From Megascapheus bottae (lineage: Eukaryota; Chordata; Mammalia; Rodentia; Geomyidae), in NCBI GenBank assembly GCA_024803745.1, contig JANJXV010000043.1, positions 4,382,518 through 4,446,517 of the forward strand: a stretch of 64,000 bases of DNA, given 5' to 3'. Of this stretch, positions 22,216-33,139 are shown one piece after another. The notes beneath the pieces were generated by a model that saw only the letters and a program-made list of their open reading frames with translations, made no database searches and had not been told where the DNA came from. The position numbers and the translations under genes were made by a program. How positions within the stretch are numbered: the stretch's first letter is position 1; every line of letters begins with the position of its first letter.

Positions 22216-24545
22216 AAAACTAGTCAGTATCTGTGGGGACTCCTAGCTAGTGGTGTGGGAGCCCCGCTGCTTGCCCCCTGTGCTTCAGCACGTACACACT
22301 CAGTAATCCTCTCCCATGCTTCCTTTACTTGAGGTCAAGTTGAACCCTCAACATGGCCTTCTGGAAGTGTTCCCAGTAATTGTTACTCCCCAGGCTTCCT
22401 TTACCCTCAGTCTGACAGCAATCTTCCCCGGCAGATCTGGGAACCACACAGCCTACAACTGCTTCAATATCGGAGGGCAGTTTACTTTCGGGATACGTTT
22501 CTTATGATATAAATCCTCCTTTTTTAATAAAGCTGCGGTCAGGGGCAACACCATTGCCTCACATGGAATTCAGATCTCCTCCCAGGCCTTAATAGATACT
22601 GGAGCTAAAAGAACTTGCCTTAGGAAGCAGGAAGTTCCTGCCTCCTAGAAACTCTGCCTTAGGCCCCAGCTCCAGGGTTTAGGCAGCCTAGTAGCATGTT
22701 CCTCAATGGCATGCCCTCTGCCCTGGGGAGAGCTGTTCAGCACTGGTCTTAGAGGACCTGCCCAATAATCTCTTGGGAGAAACATTTTACAAAATATGGA
22801 TGTTGTGGCATTCTACGCCGACTGCATTATCTATGAGAAAATTGGCATAAAACTGCTCCCCCAATTCTAGGTGCCACAGTCTCCCATGGTCTCCATTTCC
22901 CCCTACAGTTAATTTGGAAATTGCATGACCCTGTATGGTTGGAGCAGTGGCCTATTGGCAGGAAAAACTATTGGAGCTACTAAAATTAATATTGGAATAG
23001 CTTCAGAAGTCCCCATTTTTGTTATCATAAGGGTCAGGAAAATACAGGTTTCAAATACAGGTTCCTTCATGATCTCCCTACAGTAAATATGCCCATGGGG
23101 GCCATCCAATCAGGGCTCCCAAGTCTTTCATCAATTCCTGATGATTTGTATATTTATGGTATTTAGATAAAGGATTGCCTTTACCGCCCCTCCTATTATA
23201 ACCTTTTTCAGAAAAGATGCCCAGGTTAAAAGCAAAGGCCTCCGGAGGTATGTAGAAGTCAGTTGACCCCAATGTATGTTTGTATTTTTTTCCAGAAAGT
23301 GTACTGTGGGCCTAAAACGGAGAGGAAAAGCTGGATGGAGCTAGCTCTCTAAGGCCTGGGTGGTCAAGGGATGCCTTGACCCCCCTTTCTGGAGTTCTTG
23401 TTGATAACAGGGCATGTCTGAGAGGACGTGTGGGTTCAAGTCCCATCAGCAAGACATGTCTAAATCTAAATAAACTGTTTTGTGAGAATATTCATCTGAT
23501 TTCATGTTTTTGTGTTAAGTGTATCTGACCCAGACAAATTTTCTCGTTTTGTTTTCCCTCTTGCTTGAGAATGGCCTCAGCCCAACCGGCTACCAAGAAA
23601 TGGAGATCTCCATTGGGGAGGCACCCCCTGAGTTCAGGGCCCCATGGTCTTTCCATCACTCTGATAGCTTAAGGCCAGTTATGCCATCAGAAGTTTGGGG
23701 GTTACTTAAAAGTCTCTGCTTAGCTCTGTCTTGTCCATGTTACATGTTTTTCCTTGGGTATTTTTTCTTGTCTGGTTTTGTCTTTGAAATTGGTACCAGT
23801 CCTAAATATGGATCCTTGTGGTTTTTATATGTGTGTGTGTGCATCTTTGTTATCTATTTGAATCTCTTGAAAACTTCAGAAAATGTACAGCCGATATTAA
23901 TTTTGCGTGCTTTTAGATGTTTGAGTATGAATGTGTGAATGTGTGTGAGCAAACATGTTCAAGATTATACCTGTATACAAGTATACACGTTTATTCTTGA
24001 AACTAACATACACAAAAGGGATAGTTGGTTAAATCTAAGTCTAAACTCCAAGCAAAGTCAAATGCCTCAAGGGATTATTGTATTGTTTTAAAGAGGAACT
24101 ACTTTAAAATCTAGTACTGTATTGCATAGAGCTGTTTATATAGTAAACATTGTATTCAGTTTAACAAAAAGACATCAAGGAACTTTGAATTTATTTCCTT
24201 GAATTTAAATTTGGAGATAAGTATCAGAAATTTAAGTGTGAATTTATCAGTTTCAAAAACCTTGCCCATCTGTTTTTTAGAAAGGACAAGGCTTCATCCT
24301 GTCTTCTTTGCAGACTGACACTGGAAATCTGATGGTAAAGTGGGTGATGTGATTAGTATTTCTTAAACTTGTCTGTCCCCTTAAATGTATTAAGTTGGGG
24401 AAAGAGGATTTTAAAAAATGTTTAAGTAAAGTGTTAAGTATTGAAGTTTTAAAGAAAATTAGAGCTGGGTTTCTGGATGAAATTTGGAAGTGAGGTTATC
24501 CTAAATGTTTGTTTCAAAAATATAATGTAGATCTGGAGGCCAGGT
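22216..24545 (+). mobile_element. ERV-A: degraded class II ERV fragment (protease, RT start, 3' spacer)
   Basis: Betaretrovirus-like pol remnant. 22,590-22,800 has a protease active-site text LIDTGAKRTCL and a GRNILQNMDV segment. 22,915-23,280 has pieces of the RT N-terminus (DPVWLEQWPI, PMGAIQSGLPSL, IKDCLY) that match ERV-B at 33,210-33,560 but in several frames and with deletions. From about 23,495 the sequence matches the pol-to-LTR spacer of ERV-B ('tcatgtttttgtgttaagtgt', 'tttgtctttgaaattgg', 'tgaatgtgtgtgag..aacatgttcaag'). Most of RT, RNase H and integrase are missing and no LTR was found. Non-functional. Confidence 0.8.
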
Positions 24546-25430
24546 TTAAAAAGCTCTCTGGATGAGTGGAAGATGGCGCCGAGACAATAGGGATGCTGCT
24601 TAGCTCTCTCTCACAAAAAGAGAGAACCAGGAAGTCCCACGAGTCAATTACCTTAATAAATTCACAACAACAAGCTCAAGAAGCAACAGAGGAGGACTCA
24701 AACCGGAAAAGAAACCAGATAAAGCTTACATCTAACTTTGTCAAAGAATTCGGAACGCAAGGACCCTCCCCCACCCCTCACCGCCAGCTCTGAGCCGCCA
24801 AAAGCCATGGTGGAGGGCACTGGGCGGTAGTCCTGACCGCTGCAGAAACCAGCATAGGATGGGGCCAGCAAGATGCAGAAACAGCGGAAACCAGACACAG
24901 AACCAGAACAGCAAGCAGTGGAACCCAGACGCAGAGCACAGGCAGCAGCAGAGATCCAAGGGGAGTGAAGGATTCTTGAACACCGTGCAGCACCCACAGA
25001 TGAACGCAGAGGCGTGAGTAGCACAGCAGGTCCCCAAACCCATTGGGAAAGCAGAGCTGGTGCCAAGCAATAGAACTTAACTCAGACCTCTCCACCCCGC
25101 CGGAGAAGGACTGACAGGAGCAGGGGGCAAGGAATTTAGAATCCTGTCCCTTCCCTCAACAGTCCCCTCCCCCAGGCCATTGACTGGAGACTGACAGGCA
25201 GGCTATGCCAAGACCCAGAACCCCAACAGGGGAGTCAGCTCCCACCCACCCACCAGGTTCCTCTCCCAGACCTCTGGGTCTGGAGACTGGGGGGCAATGA
25301 GACTCTGCCTTACAACAGCAGGTTGGGTGTGCGGGAAAATAGGGGCCAGCATCTGTCCCCCCCCAATCTTGAGCCAGGCATCCTCCTGCTGGGAATACTG
25401 AGCAAGACGGACATACCACCCTGAACGCAC
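24546..25430 (+). mobile_element. L1 5'UTR, sense, joined to inverted L1
   Basis: Starts near 'gagtggaagatggcgccgagac', an L1-like 5' end, and is GC-richer than its surroundings. 25,128-25,430 matches in reverse the 5'UTR of the adjacent minus-strand L1 (30,790-31,168), including 'tttagaatc.t.tcccttccctcaacag' and one promoter-monomer unit. At 25,430/25,431 it switches abruptly to ORF2 sequence on the other strand, so the two pieces face each other. Confidence 0.8.
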
Positions 25431-28400
25431 CCTATCTCGTCTATTTTCAGTTCTTTAAGGAACCTCCACACTTCTTTCCAGAGTGGCTGAACTAGTTTAC
25501 AATCCCACCAGCAGTGCAGCAGGGTTCCTTTTTCTCCACAACCCCGCCAGCAACTGTCATTGTCTGAGTTCAAAATCTTGGCCATTCTTGTTGGGGTAAG
25601 GTGGTATCTTAGGGTTGTTTTTATTTGCATATCCTTTATGACCACAGATGATGAACATTTTCTCATATGTTTTTCTGCCATTTTAAACTCTTCTTCTGAT
25701 AGTTCTCTCTTTAGTTCCCTTGCCCATTTAGTGAATGGTTTATTAGGTTTTCGGGGGATTAGTTTCTTGAGTTTCCTGTAGATACTGGATATTAAGCATT
25801 TGTCAGATATATTGTTGGTGAATATCTTTTCCCAGTTGGTTGGCTCTCTATCTACTTTTGCAACTATGTTTTTATCTGTACAGAAACTTTTTATTTTTAG
25901 GTAGTCCCATTTATCGAGTCTCTCTCCAATCTGTTGTGACCCTGGGATTCTGTTCAGGAATCTGTTGCCTGTTCCTATGAGTTCCAGTGTCTCTCCTACA
26001 TTATCATGTAGCAATTTCACGGTTTCCGATCTGACGTTGAGGTCTTTGATCCACTTTGATTTAATGCTTGTGCATGGCGAAAGGATAGGGTCAATTTTTA
26101 GTTTTCTGCATGTGGCTGCCAAGTTTTGCCAGCACCAATAATTGAATAGACTGTGTTTGTTCCATTGTATATCTTTGGCTCCTTTGTCAAATACAAGTTG
26201 CCTATAGGGATATGGTTCTATTTCTGGGTCTTCTATTCTGTTCCACTGATATTCTGGTCTGTTTTTGTGCCAGTACCAAGCAGTTTTTGTTACTATAGCT
26301 CTATAGTAGAGTTTGAAGTCTGGTATTGTAATACCACCAGCATTGCTCTTTTTGCCTACAATTGTTTTGGCTATTCTAGGTCTTTTCATGTTCCATATGA
26401 ATCTTTGGATTATATCTTCAATTTCCGTAAAGAATGTCTTTGGGATTTTGATGGGGATTGCATTGAATTTGTATATCAGTTTTGGCAGTATACCCATTTT
26501 CACTATGTTGATTCTCCCTAGCCATGAGCATGGGATGTCTTTCCATTTCCTAGTGTCCTCTTTAATTTCTTTCATTAGGCTTTTATAATTTTCATTGAAT
26601 AATTCCTTTACTTCTTTGGTTAAGTATATTCCTAAGTATTTTATTCTTTTGGGGCCTATTGCGAATGGTATCATTTTCTTGATTTAGCCTTCTGTTTGTG
26701 TATTGTTGGTGTACAAGAAGGCTACTGACTTCTGAAGGTTGATTTTGTATCCTGTCACTTTGCTAAAGGGGTTTATTAATTCTAGTACTTTGGGAGTGGC
26801 GTTTGTTGAGTCACTCAAGTAGAAGATCATGTCGTCTGCGAATAAGGGTAGTTTAATTTCTTCTTTCCCTATGTGGATTCCTTTGATGTCCTTTTCTCAT
26901 CTTATTGCTTTGGCTAAAGGTTCCAGCACTGTATTGAAGAGAAGTGGAGAGAGTGGGCATCCCTGTCTAGTTCCTGATTTTAAGGTGAATGGTTCCAGTC
27001 TTTCACCATTTAGTATAATATTGGCTGTAGGTTTTCATATATGGCTTTCACTATTTTGAGGAATGTACCGCTTATTCCTATTTTTCTAGTGCTTTCAACA
27101 TGAATGGATGTTGTATTTTGTCAAATGCCTTCTCCGTGTCCAGAGAAATTATCATATGATTCTTATCTTTAGCTCTATTGATATGATGTATTGCATTGAT
27201 TGATTTGCGAATGTTAAACCAGCCTTACATCTGTGGGATGAAGCCCACTTGATCATAGTGTATGATTTTTTTAATTTGTTTCTGGATTCTGTTGGCTAAT
27301 ATTTTATTGAGGAGTTTTGCATCTGTGTTCATTAGAGAGATAGGTCTGTAGTTTTCTTTTTTTGTTGGGTCTTTCCCTGATTTGGGGATGAGAGTAATAT
27401 TAGCTTCATAAAATGAATTTGGTATTGCTCCTTCTGTTTCTATTTCTCGGAAGAGTTTCAAGAGTATAGGTGTTATTTCATCTTTAAATGTCTTGTAGAA
27501 TTCCGCAGTGAAAGCCTCTAGACCTGGGCTTTTTTTGGTTGGCATTTCCCTGATTGCTTCCACAATTTCATTGTAAGAAATTGGTCTGTTCAATTTCTTT
27601 ACCTCATCGTTTTTCAGTGTGGGTAGCCTATATTTATTTAAGAAATCGTCCATTTCTACTAGATTTTCTTGTTTCTTTGAATATAGGCCCTAGTAGTACC
27701 TATTCATTATGGACTGGATTTCTTGGGAATCAGTTGTGATTGTTCCCAAGGGGTCTTTAATCTTGTTTATTTGAGTCTCCCCTTTCCTTTTTTTGATTAA
27801 TCTTGCCAAGGGTCTGTCAATTTTGTTGACTCTTTCAAAGAACCAATTTTTTGATTTATCATTTTTTTGTATAATAGATCTTATTTCAATCTCTGAAATT
27901 TCTGATTTTATTTTTGTTATTTCTGTCCTTCTAGCTGTTTTAGAATTAACTTTTTCTTGCTCCTCTAGGTGTTTCAGTTTTTTTAAGTTTATTTACGTGC
28001 TCTTCCTCTGTCTTTTTAATATGTGCTCCTAGTGCGTTAAATTTGCCTCTTAGAACTGCCTTTGCTGTGTCCCATAAGTTTCTTTGTGATGTTTCTTGAT
28101 TGTCATTACATTCAAGGAAGTTTTTGATTTCATTTCTGATCTGATCTGTTACCCAGGGGTTATTCAGAAGTGTGTTGTTCAGTTTCCATGTGATTGAATG
28201 TTTTTTGACTTTGATTGCACAGTTCAGGATTAGTCTGACTCCACTGTGGTCTGATAGGATGGATGGGATTATATCAGACTTCTTGTATCTGCTTAAGTTT
28301 TCTGTATTAACTATTATATGATCTATTTTGAAGTGTGTTCCATGTGCTGCTGAGAAAAATGTAAAAAGTTTCGCCATTGGTTGGAAGACTCTGTGTATAT

Positions 28401-28940
28401 TGTTAAGCCCAGCTGGGCTATGGTGTCATTTAAGTCGATGGTGTCTTTGCTTAACTTTTGTTGAGTTGACCTGTCATTTGTTGAGAGTGGAGTATTGAGG
28501 TCACTGACAATGATTGTGTTTGAGTCTATCTTGTTCTGTAGTTCTAAAAGAGTTTGACGAATTTGGGTGCTCCCGTGTTGGGGGAGTAGATGTTTATAAC
28601 TGTAACATTATGGGCATGGATTGTACCCTTTACTAATATATAATGGCCCTCTCTATTTTTGTGTACTGATTTTACTGAGAAGTTAATTTTATCGAAGATT
28701 AAGATTGCTACTCCTGCTTTTTTACATGGTGCATTGGAGTGGAAAATTCATTTCCAGCCTTTCACTTGGAATTTGTTTCTCTCTTTGCCAGTGAGGTGTG
28801 TCTCTTGGAGGCAACATATGGATGGGTGGTGTTTCTTAATCCAGTCTGCTTCTCTGTGTCTTTTGATTGGATTGTTCAGCCCGTTCACATTTAGGGAGAT
28901 TATGGAGAAATGGTCAGTGTCCATTGTTGTTATTTATTTT
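25431..28940 (-). mobile_element. L1 no. 2: ORF2 (endonuclease-RT), decayed
   Basis: Minus-strand ORF2 from the endonuclease C-terminal part (27,946-28,377: [36 protein letters not shown]) through the RT (27,225-27,653: [44 protein letters not shown] codons near 26,840) to a long open stretch 25,431-26,674 ([20 protein letters not shown]...[14 protein letters not shown]). The C-terminal about 70 codons, 3'UTR and poly-A are absent. Several stops and frameshifts. Better preserved than L1 no. 1. Confidence 0.93.
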
Positions 28941-28989
28941 TACCTCTAAGTTTCTTTGTTTTTTTTCCCCTTTTGTGCTTAGTGAATTA

Positions 28990-30251
28990 TAGATGTTTGC
29001 TTCTTGATGGCGATTCTTGATGTTCTACAATTTGTTCTCGGTTAATTAGTATTCATTGTAACGCTGGTTTAGTGTGCACGTATTCATAAAGCTTCTCTTT
29101 GGAGTGAAATATTCTTTTTTTTTTGCCAGTCCGGGGCTTGAGCTCAGGGCCTGAGCACTGTCCTTGGACTTTCTCAAGGCTAGAGCTCTACCACTTGAGC
29201 CTCAGCACCACTTCCAGCTTTTTTCTATGTATGTGGTACCAAGGAATCGAACCCGGGTCTTCATGCATGCTAGGCAAGCACTTTAACAACTAGGCCAAAC
29301 TCCCGGTCCTGGAGTGAAATATTCTTGTTTTTCCCTCAAATGTATCTGCTAGTTTTGCTGGATATATCAGTCTGGGTTGGTAGTTGTTGGTCTTCAGGAC
29401 ATCAGTGATGTTTTTCCAAGCTTTTCTTGCATTTAGGCTTTGCGTGGAGAGATCTGCTGTAATTCGAATGTTCTTCCCATTATAATATAGCTCCTTCTTT
29501 GTTTTTGAAGCATTTAAGATCAATTCCTTGGTATTTGGGTCTAATGTCTTTACTATGATATGTCTAGGTGAGTTCCTTCTAGGATTTGCCTGCTTGGCGT
29601 CCTAAAACCTTCAATAATGTGAGTATTTTTCCTTTTGAAGTTGGGGAAGTTTTCTGCTATGATTTTGGTGAATAAAGGTTGCATACCTTTGTCCTGGAAT
29701 TCGGCCCCCTCCTCAATCCCTATTATACGAAGATTAGACTTCTTTGCTGCATCTGCCAGTTCCTGGAGCTCTCTCTGATAGATTCTGACTGATTTTTCCA
29801 AGGTGGCGATTCTCTGTTCCAGCTCTTGTGTTTTGTCTTCCGTTTCTGATGTTCTGTTCTCCATCTCCATCAATCTGCTGCTTAATGCCTCCATTTTTGC
29901 TTAAAATGTGGATACTGAGGTGATCATGTCTGCTCTGAGGGTATTAATCTATTCTTCCATTTCTCTTTTGAATTCGAGGAGCTCTTTGGAGATTTCCTTC
30001 TTATGTTCCTGAAATTGTTTTTGGAATTCTATTTTAATCTCTTTTTTATCTCTTTATCTTTTTATTTTAATCTCTTTAGTCATGTTCATCATCATCTCCT
30101 TGAATAGGGTCATGTTTCGTGTCTCTTCAGGTGTCATTTCTTGGGATGGTGACATCTTTCTCGTCCCTTTGATCTTGTTACCTTTTGGACTTTGCGTGGG
30201 ACTTTGATTATTTATGTATGTCGTGATTCTTCTTTGAGCTCTCCTAGGCAT
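28990..30251 (-). mobile_element. L1 no. 2: ORF1, interrupted by a SINE
   Basis: Minus-strand ORF1: N-terminus at 30,251 (MPRRAQRRITTYINNQSPTQ); coiled-coil text MEALSSRLMEMENRTSETED, then TQELEQRIATLEKSV around 29,800-29,894; RNA-recognition part LRIIGIEEGAEFQDKG and IIAENFPNFKRKNTHIIEGF; C-terminal domain KAWKNITDVLKTNNYQPRLI and PAKLADTFEGKTRIFHSR. The SINE at 29,117-29,310 splits the last part. At least two other frame breaks. Confidence 0.92.
29117..29310 (-). repeat. ID-like dimeric SINE inserted in L1 ORF1
   Basis: Near-consensus minus-strand SINE (T-run, 'gccagtccggggcttgagctcaggg', 'ctagagctctaccacttgagcc', 'catgctaggcaagcac', 'ccaaactcccggtcc'). Flanked by the perfect 16-mer ggagtgaaatattctt at 29,101-29,116 and 29,311-29,326, a clean target-site duplication. 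The L1 was already in place. Confidence 0.96.
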
Positions 30252-31168
30252 TGAGAACTGTTGTTGTAGTTCACTCTGTGGTCAGTAGGTAGCGGTCTTT
30301 GCTTGGATTGCGACCGTGGTTCTGGGAGTTTGTGAATACCTGTGGTTCTCAGCCAAATTGATTCCTCTGCTGACTATGTCAGAGTTTGCCGTTTTTGTAG
30401 GTGTTCGGTCGATTCCAAGAGGCTGTGTGCTGCTGTACGACTAGCTCTCAGCCCAGCCAGTGGCCTCACAGTGGGCCGTGGGATGGATCTGCGAGCTTCT
30501 GTCTCAGTGTGCTGGGCAGATGGTTGGTTTTCCTGTGCTGCTTCTAGGGGCGGGCCCCCAGCCAAGGGCCTGGGGTTTGGGAGTTTCCAGGGGCTCTCAG
30601 CAGGACCTACAGCTGTCTGCTCTGTTCCCAGGGGCGTTGCGCAGCTGAGGACATGGACTCCAAGGGTGGAGCTGCACCTTTCTGATTCTCAGAAGGCAAG
30701 CATGGCTGCTGGTCGGCCCTTCAGTTCCCTGCTGCTTTTTCAGAGAGTCTGTGACTGTGGGGGGGCCCCACGGTGCTGTCTTGCTCTTGATTCCCAGCTA
30801 GAGAATGCCCGGCTCAAGATTTGAGGGGGACACATGCTGGCTCCTATTGTCCCGTACACCCCACCCGCTGTTGTAAGGCAGGGACACAGTGCTCCCCACT
30901 CTCCATACCCAGTGGCCTGGGAGAGGAACCAGGTGGGCAGGTGGGAGCTGGGACACCCCGGCATCCCCTGATGGGGTGCTGGGTCTTGGCTTAGCCCGCC
31001 TGTCAGTCTCTAGTCAGAGGCCTGGGAGAGGACCCTGGTGGGTGGATGGGGACTGGGACACCTCTGCCTCCCTTGGTGGGGTGCTGGGTCTTAGTGCCTG
31101 CCGCCTGTCAATCTCCAGTCATTGGCCTGGGGGAGGGGGCTGTTGAGGGAAGGGAAAAGATTCTAAAT
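30252..31168 (-). promoter_or_regulatory. L1 no. 2: 5'UTR with 105-bp promoter monomers
   Basis: GC-rich region upstream of ORF1, corresponding to the L1 internal promoter. The word gcctgg(gaga) recurs at 30,915, 31,020 and 31,125, exactly 105 bp apart, each followed by 'ggtgggtgg/caggtggg', 'ctgggacacc' and 'gggtgctgggtctt'. This indicates two tandem monomers plus a partial one, as in the monomeric promoters of other rodent L1s. The long open frames across it (30,342-30,824) are compositional. Confidence 0.82.
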
Positions 31169-31298
31169 TCCTAAGTACCTAGGAATTAACTTAACTAAGA
31201 ATGTAAAGGACCTTTTTGATGAAAACTTTAAAGCTCTGAAAAAGAAAATTAAAGCAGAGCTGAGGAAATGGAAAAACCTCCCATGCTCCTGGATTGGA
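31169..31298 (+). mobile_element. L1 ORF2 fragment between L1 5'UTR and ERV
   Basis: Plus strand encodes [20 protein letters not shown], then [20 protein letters not shown], nearly identical to 11,042-11,172 of L1 no. 1. It is joined directly to the end of the reversed L1 5'UTR on the left and to ERV gag at 31,299 on the right, so both junctions are rearrangement or inversion breakpoints. Confidence 0.85.
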
Positions 31299-32390
31299 TA
31301 CTTCCCTAGTTTAGTTGATCATGATGAACAAGTATACCTTCAACCTGTTCCTGTTAAACTATTATGGGATTTAAAGAGTGCCTGCTCCCAATATGGGCCA
31401 ACTGCCCCTTTTACTCAAGTAATATTGGAGGCCGCGTGTGCTGGTATTGCATGCCCAAATGACTGGAAGCGGCTTGCCAGAGCATGCCTTAGTGTGGGAG
31501 AGTACTTATTATGGGAGACAGAGTTCACTGCACAGTGTCAGGCTAAAATTGAAACAAATAGGTCTAAGAACCTGTCTTACACTTTTGATCAGTTGTTAGG
31601 AGAGGGAACCTATAAAAACACCGAAGATCAATTGGGTTATGCAAAGGAAGCCTATTCACAAATAAATGCTGCGGCCAAAGAGGCTTGGAAAAGGTTACGT
31701 AATTCCAATCGTACAAAAAATTTAATAGAAGTTAAACAGGGACCCAATGAAACTTATCTAGAATTTTTGTCTCGATTAATGGAGACTGCAGACCGCCTAG
31801 TACAAGATGAGAACGCAAGGAAGATTATAGTTAGACACATAGCCTATGAAAATGCCAATGCCGCCTGTCAGGCGGCTATCAGACCCCATAGGAATAAGGG
31901 AGGAATCACGGACTTTATTTCACTGTGTGCTGATATTGGAACCTCCCATGTACAAGGCCTTACTTTAGCCGCCGCTCCTCAAGGAAAGACTATTACTGAA
32001 TTTCTAAAATATAGAGGTCAGCGGCATTCTCGGGATGCTAGTCCCCCGGGGAGTTGCTTCTCTTGTGGACAAATAGGACATTGGATGACACAATGCCCAC
32101 GCCAGGCCAGGTTAAAGAGAGAAAAATCACCTGGCACATGTCCACGCTGTGGTAAAGTGAAGCACTGGGCTAAAGATTGCAAGTCAGCAACAAATCGCAA
32201 TGGCCGCCTGTTTTCGGGAAACTGGAGAAGGGGCCAGCCTCTGGCCCCGAAAAACCATGGGGCAGTCCCTCCCTCTTCTCGGCCACAAGTACATCTTCTA
32301 ACAACCCCCCAAATTCAGTCTCCAGCCTATTCCGTGCCACCCCACGCAGTGCAGGATTGGACCTCTGTTCCTCCACCTGCTCAGTATTAA
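31299..32390 (+). pseudogene. gag: ERV-B gag (capsid-nucleocapsid), 5'-truncated
   Basis: One open frame (codons in phase with 31,299) that begins inside capsid; matrix and the 5' LTR are absent. The major homology region reads [20 protein letters not shown] (about 31,733-31,790), followed by [13 protein letters not shown]. Two CCHC zinc knuckles, [14 protein letters not shown] (about 32,056-32,097) and [14 protein letters not shown] (32,140-32,181), mark nucleocapsid. A proline-rich tail ends at a TAA (32,388-32,390). Class II (betaretrovirus/ERVK-like) by knuckle number, the dUTPase in the next frame and the -1 shift. Joined upstream to L1, so no initiation codon is present. Confidence 0.93.
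32216..32248 (+). promoter_or_regulatory. ERV-B gag-pro -1 ribosomal frameshift signal
   Basis: Slippery heptamer G GGA AAC at 32,216-32,222, in the gag phase required for simultaneous slippage (zero-frame codons GGA, AAC). After a 7-nt spacer comes a perfect 8-bp hairpin: GGGGCCAG (32,230-32,237), loop cct, CTGGCCCC (32,241-32,248). A -1 shift moves exactly from the gag frame to the dUTPase-protease frame, which overlaps gag from 32,177 to 32,390. This is how betaretroviruses make Gag-Pro. Both sequence and geometry are seen directly; function is inferred. Confidence 0.88.
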
Positions 32391-33139
32391 CCCCAAAGAT
32401 GGGGACACAAGCTCTCCCCATGGGGGTCTTCGGTCCCCTTCCCCCGGGAGTGGCTGGATTGCTGATAGGGCGAAGTAGCTCAGCCCTTAAAGGGATACAG
32501 ATTACACCTGACAAAATTGACCAGGATTTTACTGGAGAAATCAAAGTTATGGCCTCTGCCCCGAAACACGTGGTATCGATCCCAGCTGGTCAAAAATTAG
32601 CACAACTAATACTTGTGCCTTTACCTCCCGGGGAGACTGCTAATTCTTCTACCCTATGTGGACAGAGAGGATTTGGATCCTTTGATATCTATTCGGTACA
32701 AAGCATAAAACAAGAGAGGCCTGAGATGACTATATTTATACAAGAAAAACCCTTCAAAGGAATATTAGACACAGGAGTGGATGTGTCTGTAATATCTAAA
32801 AAGCATTGGCCAACCCAATGGCCCCTGACAACCTCTATGACGTCCCTGCAGGGGATTGGGCAAGCAACTGACCCACAGCAGAGCAGTGCGATCCTTGTTT
32901 GGAGAGATAAGGAAGGACACTCTGGTCATTTTCAGCCATTTTTCCTGGATCATCTGCCAATTAAGTTATGGGGTCATGATATCATGGAAAAAATGGGAGT
33001 GTATATGTTTAGTCCTAGTGCTGCGGTCACTAAACAGTTAATTGATCCAGGCCTCCTCCCCTTTAGGGGACTAGGCCGAGCAGCACAGGGGGAGCCAGAG
33101 CCACTCCAACCCCAGTCTCACCCCCGAGACAAGGATTAG
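32216..33139 (+). pseudogene. pro: ERV-B dUTPase-protease (pro)
   Basis: Open frame overlapping gag in -1. The dUTPase part has [11 protein letters not shown] (motif 1), GRSSSALKGI (motif 2) and DKIDQDFTGEI (motif 3). The aspartic protease follows: GILDTGVDVSVIS with the catalytic DTG at 32,768-32,776, where the usual alanine after DTG is valine; then KLWGHDIMEKMGV near the C-terminus. A G-rich tail ends at TAG (33,137-33,139), overlapping the start of the pol frame (open from 33,067). No stop lies inside the frame; the Ala-to-Val change may weaken the protease. Confidence 0.9.

Noticed and set aside
23380..23450. tRNA-like 'gtgtgggttcaagtccc' (B-box-like) in ERV-A
   Set aside because: No convincing A box, acceptor-stem pairing or anticodon arm can be placed. 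Most likely ERV or SINE debris.
24546..25430. A CpG-island promoter of a host gene
   Set aside because: The GC-rich text matches the L1 5'UTR at 30,790-31,168 in reverse, so it is an L1 promoter rather than a host gene promoter.
30342..30824. 160-codon plus-strand open frame
   Set aside because: Lies antisense in the GC-rich L1 5'UTR; no domain, and explained by base composition.
31425..31425. A gag initiation codon at this position
   Set aside because: The codon is TTG in the middle of capsid and the frame is open from 31,299; the true start was lost with the 5' part of the element.
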